A DNA stretch of 64,000 bases from Tuctoria greenei (lineage: Eukaryota > Streptophyta > Magnoliopsida > Poales > Poaceae). Both the position numbers and the translations under genes were made by a program. Each line of letters starts with the position of its first letter. The stretch's first letter is position 1. The notes under the pieces were generated by a model that had not been told where the DNA came from, did not search any database, and was given only the letters and a program-made list of their open reading frames with translations. Location of the stretch: contig JAYESD010000001.1 of NCBI GenBank assembly GCA_036927565.1, positions 114,805,110-114,869,109 of the forward strand. The letters run 5' to 3'. Below are positions 58,462 to 64,000 of this stretch, piece after piece.

Positions 58462-59843
58462 ATGGAGTTGGGTCTCCGCCAGAGCCGACTGAAGACCGGC
58501 GGTGATTTGAAGAAGGTCCAGGCCCTCATGGGGTGGTCCCCTGACTTCTTAAACCACTTGGTTCGCGCCCACAAGCTTCCGTTCGAGAAGGAACACGATG
58601 GCGACATGGTGTACTTCTCCGCGTACGCCATGGTGGGGCTGATCCCACCTTTCTACTCTTTCTTCTTGATGCTGCTAGACTTCTATGGTCTGCAGCTGTA
58701 CCACCTTGGCCCCCACTCCATTCTCCTGGTGTCGATCTTTGTCCACTTCTGCGAGATGTGGGTGGGCATTCCCCCCTGCATTGAGCTCTTCCGCACCTTC
58801 TTCACTGTCCACACTACGGGTAGGAGTGATGAGTACCTTGGCTTCTACTATTTTGTTAAGCGCAAGAAGTGCCCGTACAAGTACTTGCGGTCGTTCCCTT
58901 CTGGGAAGTAGGACGACTAGAAGAAGGATTGGATTGTCATTAGGGTGGAGGAGCACGAGAAGCTGGAGCTGCCGGAAGGCCTCCCCAACATCGACACTGT
59001 AATTTGGAGTGAAGCTCCAGTGTTGTCGGATGCCTTCAACCCTGCTCTGACCAGGATCCGCCTGTGCATGGAAGGAGGGGTGACTCCTCAGGCGGTGTTT
59101 TGCAACTTCCTGACCAACAGGTGGGCTCCACTGAAGAAGAGGGAGAAGCTTGCTTTGGTTCTCAACAGTATGCTTGACGACGACCGGATCGAGACCGGTT
59201 TGAAGTCCAACATGGAGGGTTCCACTTTGGAGTTCCACCTTAAGAAGTTCCAGCACGGCATCGACGTCGAGGGTGACGACTTGGCTCCATCGGCAGCTTT
59301 CCTCCCTAGGAACATGGAGGCAGAGTTTAGCTGGGAGCTCCGACGGACGATGTCGATGCTTGACAACCTTGGTGTCATTAAGAGACGTTCTACCACCAGG
59401 TTGGCGATCTCCGAAGCTCCTGAAGGTGGCTCCATTCCCGCCCCAAAGCCAAGAACCGAAGTCGTCGGCAAGGGCAAGGAGTTGGCCAAGCCCTCGAGCT
59501 GTAAAAGGAAGCTGAAGCATGCCGACGGAAGGTACGCAAGGCCTGCTTCTTCCACGGTGGCACCTTCTCCCCAGAGGGGGAGGTCTTCAACGGCGGCATC
59601 TACTCCAGCAGCGGCATCTTCCCGGAGTGCTAGCTCCGGTCGTGTGACTCCAGCACTAGGGTCAGCTGAGGGCTCTGCGTCCAGAGGTCCTTCCCGGTCG
59701 AGGGGGGCCTCGACCAAGGCAACGCTGGTAGCAGCAGCAAGCTCTGGGGGACCTTCCGAGAATTCCATGACGATGGCGCCTGGGGTCAATCCGGATCGTC
59801 CGGAAAAGAGTTTCCATGCTAACTGGTGCAGAAGCCTTCCGAG
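58462..59843 (+). pseudogene. Tat-2 antisense gene, exon 1 (PF04195-type domain; two stops)
   Basis: I chose the ATG at 58462 (context cgATGG, MELGLRQSRLKTGGDLKKVQ). Residues about 20-130 (LMGWSPDFLNHLVRAHKLPF, FYSFFLMLLDFYGLQLYHLG, LVSIFVHFCEMWVGIPPCIE) match the 'putative gypsy type transposon' domain found in many grass retroelement proteins. In-frame TAGs at 58909-58911 and 58918-58920 probably replace Trp codons; beyond them the same frame stays open to 59847. The later part (PQAVFCNFLTNRWAPLKKRE, EFHLKKFQHGIDVEGDDLAP) leads to a Ser/Ala/Pro-rich linker. The function of this family is unknown. A 281-codon minus-strand frame over this region is a shadow. Confidence 0.8.
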
Positions 59844-59922
59844 GTAATTTTTTATTTTTTACCTCAGCCAGTTGTATTATTGTTATGTCTGTATTTTTAG
59901 TTTCTTCATCCTTCATCTACAG
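59844..59922 (+). other. Predicted intron of the Tat-2 antisense gene (79 bp)
   Basis: The donor is CCGAG|GTAATT, followed by T-rich sequence and the acceptor TTCATCTACAG. Removing it joins exon 1 (phase 2) to the open frame VPKKRVEAPASAAAVEVVQA with no change of reading frame. Its T-rich composition contrasts with the GC-rich exons. Confidence 0.7.
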
Positions 59923-62016
59923 CGTGCCTAAAAAAAGGGTTGAAGCTCCAGCCTCTGCAGCAGCAGTTGAGGTTGTGCAGGCTGAAGCTCCGACTCCAAT
60001 TCTAGTGCCGCCCCAAGAGGCGATTGAGGCTGCGACAGCCCTGGCGCTGGCTATCGTGGTCTTGGACCTCGACTCATCCCCAGAAGCTCCCGTGGTAGCG
60101 CCAGACCACGGGAATGAAGATGTACCAGCGGCGCCAGCCCCAGAGGTTGAAGCTCCGGGCTTGGATGCTAAGATGTTGGACGCTCCGGCCATAGAGCGGA
60201 GGTAGCTGCGATTCTGGCCCTAGAGTCGGATGTTGTTGAAGCCCCGGCAATCGAGCCGATGGTTGATGAGGTCCCGGCGGTGGAGCCGGGTGTTGATGAA
60301 GCTCCGGCACTTGAGCCAGTTGTCAAGGAAGCTCTGGCGGTAGAGCCGGTTGCTGTAGAAGTTCTGGCTGTAGAGGCAGTCGTTGAAGAGGTTCTGGCGT
60401 TCAAGCCAGTTGTTGTGGAGGTATCGGTGCCTGAGCCTATGGTGGTCGAAGCGCCGGCGCCTGAGCCCACGATGGTCGAAGCGCCAGCACATGAGCCAGC
60501 GGCGGAGGAGGCGCCTGCGTTGGAGCCAGAAGTAGCTTATGCTCAGACCGAACCTTCAACACCTGCTCCGGAAGTGGTGATCCCAGAGGTGCTTGATGCT
60601 GAGCCAGCATGCCAAGATGAAGCTGTTGGCCCCCCGCCTGAGGGGCCAGTTGTTGATGACCTGGCAGCTGGACCTTCGGAGTCAATTCCGGAGGTCGGAA
60701 CTTCTGCTGCAAGTACTTCCTCGGCGACGGCCAAGGCTATCCTGGAGGACGGCCCTAGTGACGTGGAAGCTCAGGGGACCGCTCTTGTAGAGTGGGACCT
60801 AATTTTTGTCACTGAAGATCCGCTGGAGCCAGCGGAGAGGACCCCGACAGGTCCGGAACCGATCCCTCTATCATTGTCTATTGACAACGCCTGCTCCAGT
60901 CTTCGCCAGGTCCAGCTGGCTTTCTACCACGACAGCAAGGCCCTCGAGGAGGAGCGCCAAACCCTTAGGAGGTGGCGCAACTGACTCCATTTTGAGACCA
61001 AGCTGGCGCAGTCGAGGCTGGCTGACGATAAGGAGTGGGTGCAGAGGGAGAAGGTCCGCCTGGATTACTGGGGTAAGCTGTTGGATGAGAGGGAAAGCAT
61101 GACGCGATCCCTTGACAACCAGTCCCGGGCCATATACGAGCAGGCCAAAGCTGCTAATAGTGCATCGGATGACCGCCAAGAGAGGCTCGCCGCCATCCAT
61201 GATAGTCTCATCAAGCGTCAGGAGGCTCTTGCAGCACGGGAGAGAAAGCTCAAAGATGAAGAGGAAAAACTCTTGGAGCTGCGGGACGACCTCGTGAAGT
61301 GGGAGGAAGAGCTTGTCCAACAGACAGCTCTGGCTGACAAGAGCCTTGAAGAACGCACCAAGAAATTGGAGGAGAGTTGCGAGGAGGAGAAGAAGGCCTG
61401 GGAGCAAGGGCAAGATCTCTACAAGCAGGAGAATGCCATCGCCGCCAGGGAGAAGAAAGTACGGGGCCGAGAGAAGGATCTGATCAACCGCCGGAATGAG
61501 ATCCACCTCTGGGAGGAAGAGCTCAGTAAACTCAAAAGGCAGGTTGCTGAAAAGATTCAGCAGAATGCCAAAGAGGTGGAGCGTCTTGCTCGGGTGAACT
61601 TAGAGCTTGCGGCTGCCAAAAGATCCTGGGTGGAGATGCGAAGCACAAGGGCTACGGGGTCCCAACAAGTTTGGGACTTCCTGGGCAAAGCCAACGACGC
61701 GCTGACGCCAATGGGCTTCAGTCCCGTGCGTCCAGATGATCCGGAGCCGGAGTTGGACCAGGCGTTGGAGGCGCTGAGTTCAGCATACAACAAGCTCACC
61801 AAGATGGGCGATGTCATCGCGGACCAGCTGGAAACTGAGGGACAGTCCCTAGCGAAGAACGTCGCAGAGTTTGTGCTGACGTGCTACACCAGCCGGGACC
61901 CTCAATTCCCTCTGGACCCGGTGCTTGAAGTCCCCATCGAAGGAGGGGGTGAAGCCGCCCGAGCCAGCGTGTCGGAGGTGGCCAAGAAGGTCACCCAGTT
62001 CTTCCATAGGGTCTAG
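59923..62016 (+). pseudogene. Tat-2 antisense gene, exon 2 (10-residue repeats, coiled coil)
   Basis: The frame encodes an acidic Ala/Pro/Glu/Val-rich region. After a one-base frameshift at about 60197 it gives about eleven copies of a 10-residue unit of the form VVEAPALEPV (60220-60540). A tga at 60982-60984 breaks the frame once. A coiled coil follows (about 60990-61660, e.g. RQEALAARERKLKDEEEKLL) and then a conserved end with MGFSPVRPDDPEPELDQALE and VSEVAKKVTQFFHRV, stopping at 62014-62016. The Tat-1 gene shares the coiled coil and end. The three lesions and two in exon 1 make this copy non-functional unless stops are read through. Confidence 0.8.
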
Positions 62017-63359
62017 GACCATCTCTCTGTAGCTCCCGCTTGTATTCTCTCTTCTTTTTTTTTATGAATTTCATGTTTTGTCTTCAACACCTTTGTCTCA
62101 CTTGGCCCCCTAGTATATGTACACAATTTGAATGTGAACATGTACCAAGAGGATGTAACAGTTGAAGACTTGCATGCTTCGAACTTGTAGAATATGGGTC
62201 CGAATTCTACGATAGTGTAGGCTCCCTGAGGCTGTCAGAGCTTAGTGGCTCCGGCATTGACCATCATCGGAGCTTAGTAGCTCCGGCAGTAGTCTCCATC
62301 AACGCGTAAAGCATCGACGGTTAGCCCTCTGGGGTGTCGAAGCTTGGTAGCTCTGGTAATGACCTCTATCAACACGTGGTGTATCGACAGTAGACTCCTC
62401 TATAGAGTCTTTCCACCATCTTTTCTTCACGTTGACGGCTTGCCCCCTAGCTTTACCTGAGCTGAGTAGCTCCAGTGACGCTCAATGTCAATGTTTGGAC
62501 ATCGACCATAAGCCGCCTAGAGGATGTCGGAGCTTTGGCAGCTCCGGCTTCATTCACCATCATCATGAAATATTTATTTTTCTTGCACACTGAAATCAAG
62601 AAAAACAGTAAAAACCATTTCCTATCTATAACTTCATTGTGGCTTACTATTCCCGAGAAAGTTTTAGGTCGAACACAATACAATCAAGAGCACCGTCTTG
62701 TTTCCTTCAGGTCCAATAATTTCTGGACTCGTCTTACTTCGGCCTGCCGGGGTGTAGCTAGAGTGGCGTACTTAGGGTGCATGACCAGGCTAAGTCGATA
62801 GCACACTCTGGCCCTAGATTTGCTTGGCGGCATTCAGACGAGTAGACCATCCACAACATTTGAACCCGGGAGGATAGACAATGCAACTCGAATTGTACAT
62901 GAACGGGTCGAGCTAAAGTTTCTTAAGAACTGCACAACTTTGTTATAGACAAGAAAGAGAAAAATAAAAAATATAGAGCCTGTACAAAGTAAATGCACGT
63001 GGAGTCTGCTTTCACACAATGATGTCTTTGATTATAGGTCCGGGGTACAGGGGAAACAAGTACACTCTTAGGGTACGAAACCAGGCTAAGTGTGTTTCAT
63101 TTCTCATTTGACCCAAGGTAGCTATGTACACTTTTAGTTCTGAGACTATGACAAGTGTTGCATGGACGTTGTGGACCTAACGGGGTAGGTCCGGCTGCCC
63201 TCCCGGAGGAGCTACCCGACTCTGTACAATGACTCTATAACATATATCACATGTAATTACAGACTCATCTCTGTGATATTAAGCATAGAACTTACGGAGG
63301 TGCTCAATGTTCCAAGGATTTGGGAGAGGTGTCCCATCCTCGGTTGCTAAGCGAACGCA
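62017..63359. other. Tat-2 noncoding spacer with diverged tandem repeats
   Basis: At about 62225-62560 there are three to four diverged units of the form GTCGGAGCTTNGTAGCTCCGG...CATCAACGNG...CATCGACNG...CCCCTNG, the counterpart of the Tat-1 71-bp array. Two copies of the TTAGGGTRCRNRACCAGGCT motif lie near 62767 and 63066. I see no gene in this spacer. Confidence 0.65.
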
Positions 63360-64000
63360 TCAAGGATGGGATACTTTGATCACTCGGAAGGGTCCCTCCC
63401 AGCTGGGCGAGAGTTTGTTTAACCCTTCTCTGGATTGTATTCTCTGTGGCACCAGATCGCCTTCCTCGAGCTGTCGGTTGTGAACATGCCTTTGGTGATA
63501 GCGCCGAAGAGCTTGGCGGTATCGGGCATTCCGAACAGCTGCTCGGCACCTTCCCTCTTCAAGGAGGTCAAGGTCTTCACGTCGAAGCTTGTCCTGTGTG
63601 GCTTCGTCGAAGGTCCGGACCAGGAGCGACCCCAAGGTGATTTCTGGAGGAAGGATTGCTTCAACTCTGTACACCAGGAAAAAGGATGTCTCTCCAGCTG
63701 ACCGGTTTGGAGTTGTCCTATTGGCCCATAGAGTGGGCGGAAGCTCTTCGATCCAGTTGGCTCCATGTTTTTTCAGGCGGTCATATGTGCGCGTCTTGAG
63801 TCCTTTCAGGATTTCTGCATTTGCTCTCTTGGCTTGGCCATTGCTTGTCGGGTGAGCTACGGAGGCGTAGCTGACTTGGATGACGAGGTGTTCACAGTAT
63901 CCTTGGAAAAGCAGAGCTTGTGAATTGGGTCCCATTATCTGTTATGATTTTGTTCAGGACTCCAAATCTGCATACGATGGACTGGAAGAGGTTGATAGTT
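63360..64000 (-). pseudogene. Tat-2 integrase, C-terminal half (partial at window edge)
   Basis: From the right edge leftward, the minus strand reads QSIVCRFGVLNKIITDNGTQ, giving the second catalytic Asp. A frameshift near 63910 leads into the 191-codon frame (63360-63935): GYCEHLVIQVSYASVAHPTS, WIEELPPTLWANRTTPNRSA, GETSFFLVYRVEAILPPEIT and LNKLSPSWEGPFRVIKV. The D-D-E glutamate, expected in NGQ(A/V)ERAN, is Lys (NGQAKRAN, codon at 63828-63830). Integrase is therefore inactive here. The wording is typical of Tat-lineage grass elements. Confidence 0.85.

Larger units (their letters stand above)
57042..64000 (-). mobile_element. Tat-2: Tat-lineage gypsy element, 3' half, with antisense gene
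   Basis: In element orientation (minus strand) the parts are: end of integrase, noncoding spacer with tandem repeats, an antisense gene reading the other way, a polypurine tract and the 3' LTR. An extra ORF between pol and the 3' LTR, sometimes antisense (as in maize Grande), is a known Tat-lineage feature. The element continues beyond 64000. The left 5-mer cctgt (57037-57041) is the expected target-site copy; its partner is outside the window. Confidence 0.85.

Noticed and set aside
58675..59789. 281- and 233-codon minus-strand open frames
   Set aside because: They are antisense shadows of the Tat-2 aORF, whose plus-strand reading has a known domain type and a homologous copy.
60871..61506. 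211-codon minus-strand open frame rich in Leu
   Set aside because: It is the complement of a Glu/Lys/Arg coiled-coil coding stretch; Leu-rich shadows are expected there.

Overview
The window is plant repeat DNA, most likely from a grass (Poaceae), and looks like heterochromatin built by nested LTR-retrotransposon insertions. I found no host protein-coding gene, rRNA gene, tRNA gene or CRISPR array. The grass assignment rests on the mix of families: long-LTR chromodomain Ty3/gypsy elements of the Del/Tekay type, Sirevirus-like Ty1/copia elements, and Tat-lineage gypsy elements with an antisense extra gene carrying the 'putative gypsy type transposon' domain (PF04195 type) followed by a coiled coil. 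The species cannot be told from the sequence. Every element is broken by stops, frameshifts or catalytic substitutions.

Layout. (1) 1-7743: 3' part of gypsy element A on the plus strand (gag end, protease, RT, RNase H, integrase, chromodomain), then a long 3' LTR at 4029-7743. (2) 7744-29608: remnant of a Tat-lineage element, Tat-1, with pol on the minus strand. Its antisense gene (aORF) lies at 7744-10285 and 17030-17187, followed by 42-bp and 71-bp tandem repeats, a spacer and the end of integrase. Two younger elements split it: a mostly noncoding minus-strand gypsy derivative at 10286-17029, and minus-strand copia-1 at 18200-28005. (3) 29609-56663: plus-strand gypsy B in the arrangement LTR-internal-LTR-internal-LTR, with plus-strand copia-2 (43889-53731) inserted in the second chromodomain. 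(4) 56664-57041: a fragment of another related gypsy LTR. (5) 57042-64000: the 3' half of a second Tat element, Tat-2, on the minus strand, with its LTR, polypurine tract, a more complete antisense gene with a recognisable intron, a repeat-bearing spacer and the integrase end; its pol runs off the right edge.

Insertion order follows from the nesting. Tat-1 is the oldest substrate on the left. The 10286-17029 element landed in its aORF (target-site copies caaag/caaaa) and copia-1 landed in its 71-bp repeats (gtgcg/gtgtg). Copia-2 landed in gypsy B (gaatg/ggatg), and Tat-2 landed in the LTR fragment at 57041. The outer flanks of gypsy B do not match (gcacg against tccac), which fits fusion of two elements by recombination between LTRs.

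Within each element the parts follow the usual retrotransposon cycle: LTR promoter and ends, a primer-binding site for initiator Met-tRNA, gag, protease, RT/RNase H, integrase and a polypurine tract (in copia the integrase precedes RT). The most unusual content is the spliced antisense gene kept in two Tat copies, the arrays of CGGACTWGTCCG palindromes upstream of the TATA box in the gypsy LTRs, a TATA box in the loop of a perfect 12-bp inverted repeat in the Tat-2 LTR, and several chimeric element structures.
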